Of a stretch of 46,420 nucleotides of DNA, positions 15,837 to 24,580 are shown piece after piece; the first letter of the stretch is position 1, and each line of letters starts with the position of its first letter. The DNA is from Nocardioides lianchengensis (GTDB taxonomy: Bacteria > Actinomycetota > Actinomycetes > Propionibacteriales > Nocardioidaceae): NCBI RefSeq assembly GCF_900101465.1, contig NZ_FMZM01000020.1:1-46420 (forward strand), written 5' to 3'. The translations under genes were made by a program, and so were the position numbers. Under the pieces are notes generated by a model. The model was not told where the DNA came from, did not search any database, and saw only the letters and a program-made list of their open reading frames with translations.

Positions 15837-16153
15837 GACCAACACCCTTGAGGAGCATAGGAGTTTCCGGATCCGATGCGTCCCGTTAATAGCTCTATCG
15901 ACATCGCATACCCGAGATCGGATAATCATCGCCAGCGCGGGTAAGCCTTCGTGCGACTGAAGGAGCAGAGCCACCGCCCACTGCCACAGAATAGTCAATC
16001 CTGACGTCTCACACCTTCACCCCACTGGGGGTGAGCTAGGCCAGTGCGAGGGCTAATTGACACCGCTGTGGGGAATTGCCGGTGCTGGTTCTGCCCCTCC
16101 GGGCCCGCAGCCGCTCAGTACGCTCTCCTCAGCGGCCACGAGGGTCCACCGAG
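15837..16153. other. intergenic border region with a hairpin
   Basis: AT-richer than its surroundings and without a credible gene. TCACCCC (16017-16023) and GGGGTGA (16028-16034) make a perfect 7-bp stem with a 4-nt loop, and could end transcription of the giant gene, whose stop is about 120 bp to the right. A degenerate copy of the tRNA 5' end lies at 15967-15980. This is the probable right border of the mobile element. Confidence 0.4.
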
Positions 16154-19100
16154 TCACCGTCTGCCCTGGCGTCCCGCCACCATCAGGGTCGCACCGAGGA
16201 AGATCGCCAGAGCGGCTACGAGGAGCACCCAAAGCGGCACGGAGCTGCCGGTCTCGGCCAATTCTCCGGCGTCCTGATCCGCGTCGGGCGGCCCGACCGA
16301 GTCGTTGTCGTCGGTGGTCGAGGGGACGGTCGGGTCGAAGTGATTGCGCACCGTCACGGTGACCGGCCCGCCCTCGACTGTGACGACCCGAGGCGTAATC
16401 GTTGTCCGGGCAGCGCCGCCGTCCCCCGGCTCGGTGACCTCGCAACGTGCACCGACGGGCAGGTCAGTCCAGCGGCCGCGCAGCCGGGTCTCGGGACCGA
16501 GCACGAGGCGGTTGCCGTCGGGGGCAGAGACACGCTCCCGCCGGCCGTCGACGACCCGCGTGCAGGACAGCGCGACCATGAAGGGACCGATCGCCTTGTC
16601 AGCGCCGGGCCCGGTCAGTTCTTTGAGAACCCGGACAGCGCCGACGTCGTACCGGTTGACGATGCTGGCAACGACCCCCGGCGGGGCGTCGGCGACCTGG
16701 CTCGGTCCGGTGTCGTTGCCGACGGTCAGCGTGACGGTGGGGCCTGCGACGTCGGACGGGGCACCGACGGCTCCTCGCACGACCTGGATGCCCGTCGACG
16801 AGGCGCCATTCGTCCTCGTCTCGGTGAGGGTGCAGGCGGCGCCGGGTGGGAGGTCGTCATAGAGGGCGGTGTAGTCGTCCTCGGCCCTGAGGGTGCGGAC
16901 CGGTCCTCCGGGTACGTCGAGGCCCGTGCCGGTCGCCGTGGTGCAGCGGAGCTCGGTCTGGAACGGCCCGGTCCCGTAGGTGTCCGCGCCGCGACCGGCG
17001 ACGCGCTTGGTGACCTGAACGGAACCCACGTCGAATCGGTTGGCGAGCTCGACGGCCACTCCGGAGGGGCCGGTTGCGGCCGGGCCGGAGGCGTTGTCGT
17101 CGAGGACGACGAGGGGTGCAGAGGTGCCCGGGACGGTCGACGGTGTGCCACCGTCCGGGTCGACGGTCACGCGGGTGCTGTCGGCACCGCCGTCGTCCGA
17201 TTCAGTGACGACGCAGCTGGCGTCGACCGGGAGCAGCTCGTAGACCGTGCTGAGCTCGGGCGCAGTAAGGGTGCGGGTTGCGCCGCCTGGGATGTCGACA
17301 GCCACGGGGGCGCCGGATCCGCCGGGACGGGTGCAGTCGAGGGTGACCTGGAACGGGCCAGCGCCGTACCGGTCGCCCCCGGGACCGGTCACGGTCTTGG
17401 TCACCTCGACCGACCCCAGGCGGAAGGTGTTGGTGACGGTCAGGTCGACGGTGTCGTTGAGGCCGATGGTGACCTGGGCGGGGCTGATCGTCGTCTCCTG
17501 CGCGACCGGGTCCTGGCCGGTCTCCGTGGCCTCGCAGACGGCGTCGGTCGGGAGACCCGTGTACACGGCGGAGGCGCCGTCACCGACGAGCGTCCGGGTG
17601 GCCCCACCCGGGATGTCGAGGGGTACGTCGGTGCCGTTGATGAGCAGTGTGCAGGCGACCGAGACGGTATAGGTGCCGCTCAGGGCGGCGGGCAGCTCGT
17701 CGGTGTCGCCCTCGACCTGCTTGGTGATGCGGAGGTCGCCGGCGCCGAACCCGTTGATGACGTCGACCTGGACGGGATCGCCCGCTCCTCCCGCGGCGCC
17801 GATGGTGACCGGCTCCTCGGGCAGCACCAGGGTGAGCGTCGCGCCGCCGTCCTCGTCGGGGTCCTCCGTGACGGTGCACTCAGCACCGGTCGGGAGGTAG
17901 TCGATCTCCCAGGTCGGGTCGAGGGGATCGATGAGCGTGTCGTTCTCGTAGACCGGGTTCGGGGCTGCACCGGGTCGGGTGCAGGAGACCAGAACACGGA
18001 ACTCGTTGCCGGCCCAGTCGGCGCCGAGACCGAGGACCGCCTTCGTGATCTCGAGCGAGCCGACGGTGTACTGGTTCGTGAGGTCGACGCGGTTGACGTG
18101 GGTGGTCCCCACGTCGGCGGCCAGGGTGAAGGAGGCGGTCGTGCCGTTCGTCTCCGGCGACGCGATTCCATCGACGGTGACGACGTGGGTGGTGGACGCA
18201 GCGGTGCCGTCGTCGGTCTCGGCGACGGTGCACTCGGCGCCCGCCGGCAGGTCATCGAAGGTCTTGTCGTCGCCGTCGCCGAGGGTGAAGGTGCGATCGC
18301 CAGGGGGGACGACCTCGGTGCCGTTGAAGGTGCAGGAGGCAGTGAAGTCGTAGGTCTCGGTGTAGGTGACGGGATCGCCGTCGGCGTCGACGGCGCCGCC
18401 GTCGTCGACCGTCTTGGCGACAACGAAGCCAGCGTTGGCGTAGGTGTTCGTGGCGGTGATCCGTGCGAGCGGGACCGCGTCGGGGTAGGCCGGGTTGGCG
18501 ACGTCGCCGCGCGCGCGGTAGTCGCGGACCGCGGTGACGTCGGCGGACGTGCCGGTCGTCGGACCGGCCGGGTCGAAGGTCACGACGGCGCCCTGCGTCG
18601 GCACCTCCGTCAGCCGGCAGTCGGCGTACCGCGGGATGTTGAGCTCGCCCCACGGGCTGGCCGTGTCACCGTCGTTCAGGCCGAGCACGTCACCGGGAGT
18701 GAGTCGGACCCGCGCCGCGGGTGCGCCGTCGGCGTCGGCGATGGGCACATCCTCCCCCTGAGAGCTGCAGGACAGGTCGAAGGGGTACGACGCCGGCAGC
18801 GGGAACGACGCCCCCGTCGGGAGGTCGACCTCCTTCAGCGCCTCCAGGCGCCCGGTGGAGAGGGCGACGCCGACCTTGCGCGGCTCGACGACGCTGCTGA
18901 CGGCGTCGTCGCCCTGGAAGGTGCCGAGGCTGGCGACCGCGAAGGAGTTGTACGCGATCGGGTCGAGGTCGGCGGCGACGGCGCGGGGGGCATACGCCGG
19001 GGTCTCGGTGTCGAAGGTGACGTCGATGGTGCGCCCGGGCGCCAGCCCGGACAGGCTGTCGACCTCGTCGTAGTCGATGACGACCTTGATGGCGCGGACC

Positions 19101-22100
19101 GTCGCCAGGACCGGGCCGGGGGTCGCAGGAGTGAGCAGACTCCAGCCGCGGTTGGTCACATCTCCGTAGCAGGGGTCAGAGGTGGGCAGTCCGGCCCGGA
19201 TGACCTCGTTGCGAATGTCTGCGGCGTTGCACGAGACGTTCGGCACGGAGGTCGCGTAGTAGACACGGAGCGCCTTCTGCCGGTTGTCGACCTCGTCGAC
19301 GTTGCTGCGCAGGTTGCCGACGAACGATGCGCGCCACGCGGACTGACGTGCGGCCGTGAGGATGGTGCCGGTGTCGCCGGGGTGCGGCAGGACGTCGATG
19401 GCGGCGAGGCGGGCCACGGGAATGTTGCCCTGGTTGGTCAGGGACAGCTGCCAGCGTTCTGCCCCACCGGCGCGGGTGATCGGCACGCACGGGTGGCGGT
19501 AGAAACCGTTGCGCGCGTTGGGTGCGTCGCACGAGGACGACTCGTCGCCGAAGCCGAGCTGGATAACACCGAGGTCGTCATGGTTGGTGGTGCCGGCCGG
19601 GGCTCCGGGGACGCCGGCGCTGACGCCGCGGACCGACTTGACCGCGCGGATGGGGCTCAGCGGGCTCGGCTCCACTACCGTCTGGGCCGCGCACCGGGCG
19701 ACGGGCCCGGTCTGACCGTCCGGCCGGTTGTTGCGGGTGGTGCGGCAGGTGTCGAGGATCCGGTCGTTGCTGACCCTGAGGATGTTGACGACGCCGGTGC
19801 CGGGTTCGAGACCGAGCTGGAAGACAAGGTTGGCCCGGAGGGTGAGGGTGTCGCTGGGCTGGAGGACGAAGCCGGCCGGCAGGGCGACGGCGAGCTCGCC
19901 GGTGGCGGTGTCGAGTGCCGCGGTGAACCCGGTCGTGGGCTTGGTGGCCCCGTCGCCGCCGGTCAACGAGAAGCTGTACGACGGGGTCGGGTCACCCGTG
20001 TCGGGGTCGTCGGGCCAGACGAGGAACGAGCCGTTCTCGTTGGTCCCGATGTCGTCGACGACGGTCAGCCCGGTCTGGGGCCAGGAACCGGTGTTCTCGA
20101 TGGTCATGACGTACGGGATGACCGTGTCGGGCGCGTAGAGCGGCGGCGCTCCGATCCCGTTGCCGGGTGACTTAGTCAGCGAGAGCCGGTTGGGGAGGTG
20201 GGCGAGCCGGGTGACCGCCATGGCGTCGTCGTCCGCGGTCCAGAGGCTGGTCTGGTTCTCCCAGGCGCCATCGGCGTGGACCTCCACGGTGTCGGTGAAG
20301 GTACCGCGCTGGGACTCGCCGGGTGCCGGGTCGAGGTCAGGCTTGGTGGACGGCACCGGGGTGTTCGCTCCCCCGTCGGGTCCGACCCGGAGCAGCTGAC
20401 GTCGTTCGGTGGTGAACCGGAACGGGACGGTCGGGGTGGCCGGTCGCTCCCAGTTGCTCCCGTCGGCACGACGGGCCGAGACTCGGGTCCCGACGACGGC
20501 GGCGGCGGTGATCCCGGCGGGCAGGGTCGGTGTCCAGGTCCCGTTGCTCAGGTTGGTCCAGGCGCCGATCGTCCAACAGGCGGTGAGGTCGAGCGAACCG
20601 GCGCAGCGCGCGACCAGTGCGTCACCCCCCGGAGCCGGTTCGGCGGTGTAGGTCACGCCCGTCAGGACATCGAGCCGGGCCTGCTCGACCGGCGCGGGCA
20701 TGGCCTGCGCGGGTAGCCCGGTGAGGGTGAAGGCGTTCCAGAACGTCGGAGTGGCGTCGGTCAGCGTCAGCAGACGGGTGCGGACGGTGCCCGAGGGTCG
20801 ACCGCTCAGCGTGACCGTGTAGCCGGTGCGGGCTTGGACCTCAGTGCGGGACGCCGGGACGACCTCCTTGGCGGCGACGACGTCGTAGGTCGGCGCCACG
20901 ATGTCGAGGGTCGCCGTGGCGCTGGTGGCCTGGTCGTCACCGGGGTTGAGACCGAGGCCCTCCGCAGTGTTGACGATCTGGTCGGCCTCGGTTACGGGCA
21001 CTGCGGTTCCGCGCACGGTGGCACGCAACTGGAAGGTCAGCGTCGCTCGAAGGGTCTCGTTCGTGGGGATGAGCCCGAGGGCCTGGATCCGCACGTCCGT
21101 GACCCCGGCGAGTTGGGCGGGAGTCAGTGCCTCAGCCTGGGCCTCGGTGTAGCTGACGTCGGGGTCGAACGGGTCGAATGTCAGGACGACCAGGACGTTC
21201 TCGGAACCAGCCGGCGGGTTCACCTCGATCTGGTGCAGATCGAGGCGGTCGAAGGGGTCGTCGGGGCTGTCGATCGCATCGGTGAGCTCCAGCAGCCGGA
21301 GCTTGGAGGCGGAGTCGTTCGTGGCCGTGACCGTGGCGGTCGCGAGCGGATAGTCGTCGAGGTCCGTGCCGGCCGGCGGCAGGCCGAGGGTGGACTGGTC
21401 GAAGCTCTTGGCGACCTCGATGTTGACGGGCCGGTCGACGATCTGGATGGCGGCGGCGTCCTGAGCGCTGTAGGTCGTCCCCGGGCCGGTCGCGTCGAGG
21501 CCCACGCTGTTGACGACCTCGCCGCGCGTCGAGCCGTTGTAGAGCGGAGGGCCCTGCTGGTCGCCCAGGACCGGGAAGCCGGTCGAGCGTCGTTCCTGCC
21601 GCAGTCCGAGGACCAGGTCGAGGCGTCGGTCGTTGCCGCCGGACTGCGCCACCCCGCTGCCGACGTCGGGGTCATCGGGGCCCCCGATCCGGGCCGCCCG
21701 AGTCGGGCTCTCGACGTAGGTGATTCGGACGCCCAGGGTGTCGGCCCGTTCGGCGGTCGTGAGCGTGTAGCCCGCGAACCCACCGTCACAGCTCGTCCCG
21801 GGGCAGGCGGCGGGCTTAATGTCGACCCAGGCATCGGCAGCCGCTGAGTAGAGCTCGACCGAGTCGATGGCGTCGAAGGTCATCAGCGGGTCGCTGATCG
21901 GGGCGATGCGGTGCAGGTCGAAGGTGTCGTAGACGGACGCGGCGAGGTCGGCGGGGTCGTCGGACACGGGCCCGGCGGGGTCGGTGAGGGTGACGCGGTC
22001 CAGGGGCAGGTTCTGGGTGCTCCAGCTGAGCCGGGCGGTGCGCTCGTCGTCGGTCAGCGCGGTCACCTCGGTGCCGGATGCACCCGGGGGGACGACCCAG

Positions 22101-24421
22101 CCCTTGTCGACCAGGTCGAGGCCACCGCCCGAGGGCACCGGTCGGACCTGGACGACGTCGTCGGCAGTGTCTGTGACGGTCGGGTCGACCGCGGAAGGGT
22201 TGGCGGCCTCGGCCCCGACCGTGTTCGTGAGGTCGAGGTCGGCGGTCGGAAGAGCGGTGGTGCCCGGATCGCTGCGGAGGGTCTCCCGGAGCTGGACGCG
22301 GAGGTAGGGGATCGCCTCGAAGCCGGGCGGGAGCAGTGCACCGGTGGCGGTGGGCGTGTAGGTGAACCGGATGCCTTGGGCCAGCGCCCGTTCGCCGGAG
22401 GTCGGCGTGAACGAGAATTCGTCGACCGGTCCTGCGACACCGTCGGCCGCAGTGAACGGCGTCCAGGTGGCTCCGTTCCAGTAGGCGACGGTGAGCGTCG
22501 TCCCCGCCGGGACCTCGGTCGGGCCGACGGAGCGGAGGTCGAACCGGTCCCAGAACGGGGTGGGAGCGGCCGCCGGGGCTGCCGGGTCGGTGACCCGGAG
22601 GTACTCCGACCCCACGGTGGCGGGACTCGGTCCGGTGTTGATGACCTCCGCGGGCAGGCTGACCAGCGACGAGGCACCGGGCGCGGCGTAGATCCACTCC
22701 CGGGTGATGTTCTTGCCCGCGGAGACCGCGACGCGCAGCGGACGACGAACCAGGTCATCGCTGGCGTCGACCGGGTCGCTCGGCTCGCCGTCCACGGCAG
22801 TGCCGCGCGCGGTGGCGGTGTTTGTCGAGGTGACGTCGGCGCTGCCGGCGACAGGGTCGGCGACGACGGTGAACGGCACCTCGGCGACGGCGCCCCGGGG
22901 CAGGGTGCCCGTGAAGTCGACGGTGAACCCGACGACGCGTCGACCTGCCTGCGGGGTGGGCAGCGTGTCGACGGTGCCGGTTGACACGGCACCGGCCGGC
23001 ACGCCGTCGGCGTACCGGTAGGTGACGGCGGCGGCGCTCGCGCCGGCTGGCCAGTCCACGCCAGAGGTGAACCCGTCGAAGGTCAGTCCCTGACCGGCGA
23101 GGTCCGCGCCCGAGCTCGGCTCCTCGATGCTCAGGCTGCTCACCGGCGTGGCGCCGACGGTCGCTCGGAGGGTGGCGACAGTCGACTGCCCAGCCGTGAC
23201 GGCCGTCGCCGCGAAGGTCTTGGCCAGGGCCACCGTCGGGGGCTGGCGACGGATGTCGACGGTGGCCTGGGCGGTGACGTCCGGGCTGCTGTCGCCGCCG
23301 GAGGCGACCGAGGCCGAGGCACGGTTGACGACGGTCTCGGTCGTCCCGGCGGGGATCGCGGTCACTGAGGGACGGGTCTGCGTGCGGTAGGTGATCACGG
23401 CGCGACGGGCGTCCCCGGTCGCGGGCAGGCGTCCGGCTGCGGCGGAGAAGATGAACCGGAGGCCGTGGACGGTCGAGAGGTCGGCAGGCAGGAGGGTGGC
23501 CGGGTCGCTCGGCAACGCGCCGGTGGTGCCGGTGACCCAGGTGCCGGCTGCGGTGCGGTGGTCGACCCGGACGCGGTCGGCGCCGGTGGGTGCGGTGAAG
23601 GTGTCGAACCCGGTCAGCGCCAGGTACTCGTAGGGGTCCGGGGCGCCGTCGGCGGGATCCTGCAGGACCAGGCGGTCGACGGAGCCGTTGGACGTGTTGC
23701 CGGCGCGCAGGGTCCAGGTCACCGCCTGTCCTGGCACGGCGGGCACCGGCTCCCCTGCCGGTGCGGTCGTCGACACGGTCTTGGCCACGACCGCCTCGAG
23801 GTTCTCCTCGATGTCCAGGACCACCGGGGTCGAGGCGGCGCGTGGGTCGCCGTTGGACTGCGTGACGCGGGCCGTGTTGGTGACGGCGCCGGCGTACTCG
23901 GCCGAGGCGTCGACCGGCACCCGGACGCGGATCAGGACGAGTCCCTCGTCGCCGGACTCCAGGCCGACCTCACCGTCGCCGAGCGGTTGGGTGACCCGGA
24001 CCGTCACCTCGGACCCGCCGGGCGTGGCGTCGACTGCGTACGTCGTCCCGAGTCCGCTGACCTGGATCTGATCGGTGCCCGCCGGGTCGACGACGAGCGG
24101 TTCGGGCAGTTGGTCCACGACGGTCGTGTCCCCGCAGCCAGGGCCGTCGAGGTTGGAGCAGCTGACCCGCAGGGCGTAGGTGAACGTCGCGTCGGGCCCG
24201 TACGTCGGGGTGCCGGTCTGACCTTGGACGCCCTTGGTCAGCGTCAGCACGCCCTCGCCCGGCACGACGGCCGCCGCGGGGGACGGTGTCAGCAGGAGTG
24301 CGGGGAACGTCGCAATCACAGCCGCCAGGACGGCGAGGAGCGCCGCCGCACGGGTCCATGCCGGACGTGACCACCTGCGGTGGGACAAAGAGGGGAGGTG
24401 CAAGAAACCCGAGTGGAGCAC
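16154..24421 (-). CDS. giant LAETG-anchored surface protein with DUF11-like and DUF5979 repeats
   Basis: About 2755 residues, the largest gene of the window. A signal peptide with helix AAALLAVLAAVIATFPALLL is followed by at least six long modules of roughly 250 residues. Each has a 'xVxVxKxF' opening and a recurring FDxFDLxxIxP strand, resembling DUF11-type repeats. A cysteine-containing central region comes next, then six C-terminal DUF5979-like repeats of about 110-130 residues beginning at roughly 18440, 18070, 17745, 17425, 17030 and 16660. They open with forms of GSVEVTKTVTG and hold a GAECTVTE-like strand. The end has LAETG (Leu2721), one transmembrane helix and the tail GRQGRR, a sortase signal; LAXTG fits class E sortases. 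No sortase gene is nearby. GTG 24421 is chosen for AAGGAG 9 nt upstream; a GTG 18 codons earlier lacks a good site. Role: probably adhesion or a surface layer (inferred). Confidence 0.9.
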   Translation of the reverse strand: MLHSGFLHLPSLSHRRWSRPAWTRAAALLAVLAAVIATFPALLLTPSPAAAVVPGEGVLTLTKGVQGQTGTPTYGPDATFTYALRVSCSNLDGPGCGDTTVVDQLPEPLVVDPAGTDQIQVSGLGTTYAVDATPGGSEVTVRVTQPLGDGEVGLESGDEGLVLIRVRVPVDASAEYAGAVTNTARVTQSNGDPRAASTPVVLDIEENLEAVVAKTVSTTAPAGEPVPAVPGQAVTWTLRAGNTSNGSVDRLVLQDPADGAPDPYEYLALTGFDTFTAPTGADRVRVDHRTAAGTWVTGTTGALPSDPATLLPADLSTVHGLRFIFSAAAGRLPATGDARRAVITYRTQTRPSVTAIPAGTTETVVNRASASVASGGDSSPDVTAQATVDIRRQPPTVALAKTFAATAVTAGQSTVATLRATVGATPVSSLSIEEPSSGADLAGQGLTFDGFTSGVDWPAGASAAAVTYRYADGVPAGAVSTGTVDTLPTPQAGRRVVGFTVDFTGTLPRGAVAEVPFTVVADPVAGSADVTSTNTATARGTAVDGEPSDPVDASDDLVRRPLRVAVSAGKNITREWIYAAPGASSLVSLPAEVINTGPSPATVGSEYLRVTDPAAPAAAPTPFWDRFDLRSVGPTEVPAGTTLTVAYWNGATWTPFTAADGVAGPVDEFSFTPTSGERALAQGIRFTYTPTATGALLPPGFEAIPYLRVQLRETLRSDPGTTALPTADLDLTNTVGAEAANPSAVDPTVTDTADDVVQVRPVPSGGGLDLVDKGWVVPPGASGTEVTALTDDERTARLSWSTQNLPLDRVTLTDPAGPVSDDPADLAASVYDTFDLHRIAPISDPLMTFDAIDSVELYSAAADAWVDIKPAACPGTSCDGGFAGYTLTTAERADTLGVRITYVESPTRAARIGGPDDPDVGSGVAQSGGNDRRLDLVLGLRQERRSTGFPVLGDQQGPPLYNGSTRGEVVNSVGLDATGPGTTYSAQDAAAIQIVDRPVNIEVAKSFDQSTLGLPPAGTDLDDYPLATATVTATNDSASKLRLLELTDAIDSPDDPFDRLDLHQIEVNPPAGSENVLVVLTFDPFDPDVSYTEAQAEALTPAQLAGVTDVRIQALGLIPTNETLRATLTFQLRATVRGTAVPVTEADQIVNTAEGLGLNPGDDQATSATATLDIVAPTYDVVAAKEVVPASRTEVQARTGYTVTLSGRPSGTVRTRLLTLTDATPTFWNAFTLTGLPAQAMPAPVEQARLDVLTGVTYTAEPAPGGDALVARCAGSLDLTACWTIGAWTNLSNGTWTPTLPAGITAAAVVGTRVSARRADGSNWERPATPTVPFRFTTERRQLLRVGPDGGANTPVPSTKPDLDPAPGESQRGTFTDTVEVHADGAWENQTSLWTADDDAMAVTRLAHLPNRLSLTKSPGNGIGAPPLYAPDTVIPYVMTIENTGSWPQTGLTVVDDIGTNENGSFLVWPDDPDTGDPTPSYSFSLTGGDGATKPTTGFTAALDTATGELAVALPAGFVLQPSDTLTLRANLVFQLGLEPGTGVVNILRVSNDRILDTCRTTRNNRPDGQTGPVARCAAQTVVEPSPLSPIRAVKSVRGVSAGVPGAPAGTTNHDDLGVIQLGFGDESSSCDAPNARNGFYRHPCVPITRAGGAERWQLSLTNQGNIPVARLAAIDVLPHPGDTGTILTAARQSAWRASFVGNLRSNVDEVDNRQKALRVYYATSVPNVSCNAADIRNEVIRAGLPTSDPCYGDVTNRGWSLLTPATPGPVLATVRAIKVVIDYDEVDSLSGLAPGRTIDVTFDTETPAYAPRAVAADLDPIAYNSFAVASLGTFQGDDAVSSVVEPRKVGVALSTGRLEALKEVDLPTGASFPLPASYPFDLSCSSQGEDVPIADADGAPAARVRLTPGDVLGLNDGDTASPWGELNIPRYADCRLTEVPTQGAVVTFDPAGPTTGTSADVTAVRDYRARGDVANPAYPDAVPLARITATNTYANAGFVVAKTVDDGGAVDADGDPVTYTETYDFTASCTFNGTEVVPPGDRTFTLGDGDDKTFDDLPAGAECTVAETDDGTAASTTHVVTVDGIASPETNGTTASFTLAADVGTTHVNRVDLTNQYTVGSLEITKAVLGLGADWAGNEFRVLVSCTRPGAAPNPVYENDTLIDPLDPTWEIDYLPTGAECTVTEDPDEDGGATLTLVLPEEPVTIGAAGGAGDPVQVDVINGFGAGDLRITKQVEGDTDELPAALSGTYTVSVACTLLINGTDVPLDIPGGATRTLVGDGASAVYTGLPTDAVCEATETGQDPVAQETTISPAQVTIGLNDTVDLTVTNTFRLGSVEVTKTVTGPGGDRYGAGPFQVTLDCTRPGGSGAPVAVDIPGGATRTLTAPELSTVYELLPVDASCVVTESDDGGADSTRVTVDPDGGTPSTVPGTSAPLVVLDDNASGPAATGPSGVAVELANRFDVGSVQVTKRVAGRGADTYGTGPFQTELRCTTATGTGLDVPGGPVRTLRAEDDYTALYDDLPPGAACTLTETRTNGASSTGIQVVRGAVGAPSDVAGPTVTLTVGNDTGPSQVADAPPGVVASIVNRYDVGAVRVLKELTGPGADKAIGPFMVALSCTRVVDGRRERVSAPDGNRLVLGPETRLRGRWTDLPVGARCEVTEPGDGGAARTTITPRVVTVEGGPVTVTVRNHFDPTVPSTTDDNDSVGPPDADQDAGELAETGSSVPLWVLLVAALAIFLGATLMVAGRQGRR

Positions 24422-24541
24422 GCTGCTGGACTCCTTGTGACTGAGCTGACGCCGTACGTGCGAGGTCGGGAGCACTTCCTCACGGCTGTTCCGAGGTGGT
24501 CAGAGCCTAAGCCGGATCTTTACGTTACGGGTGAGTAGATT

Positions 24542-24564
24542 CGCGGCCGATCGCCTCGGCCGTG
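24542..24564 (-). terminator. hairpin after the ABC permease gene
   Basis: CGCGGCCGA (24542-24550) pairs with TCGGCCGTG (24556-24564) as a 9-bp stem, one G-U pair, around a 5-nt loop, 17 bp beyond the permease stop. It separates the permease unit from the giant gene, which starts 121 bp further on. No U-tract. Confidence 0.5.
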
Positions 24565-24580
24565 CCTACCCCCGTGCTCG

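Larger units (their letters stand above)
10938..15980. mobile_element. integrative mobilizable element in a tRNA(CAT) gene
   Basis: A compact block between a tRNA gene and the giant surface-protein gene carries the minimal set for site-specific integration and conjugal mobilisation: tyrosine integrase, AlpA/MerR-like excisionase and MobF relaxase, all on the minus strand. No replication initiator, FtsK/TraB translocase or type IV secretion genes are present, so it would depend on a helper; this is an integrative mobilizable element rather than a full AICE. The left limit is the tRNA. The right limit is uncertain: a degenerate match to the tRNA 5' end (12 of 14 bases) at 15967-15980 is the only candidate. 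Base composition falls between about 15480 and 16070, which also suggests the border zone. Confidence 0.7.

Noticed and set aside
16017..16034. Considered the 7-bp hairpin as a definite terminator of the giant gene
   Set aside because: It is about 120 bp past the stop codon and has no U-tract, so it is mentioned only as a possibility within the intergenic entry.
16076..20170. A very long open frame on the plus strand, antisense to the giant surface-protein gene, and similar long frames opposite the histidine kinase and xfp genes
   Set aside because: High-GC codon bias opens frames on the opposite strand. Their translations are rich in Arg/Gly/Asp/Val with no motifs, while the sense frames carry clear domains.
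10938..24480. Possibility that the mobile element also includes the giant surface-protein gene
   Set aside because: The only weak attachment-like sequence lies at 15967-15980, and base composition returns to the chromosomal level beyond about 16070. No second tRNA fragment was seen near 24.5 kb by eye; a search with the tRNA 5' 40 nt would settle this.
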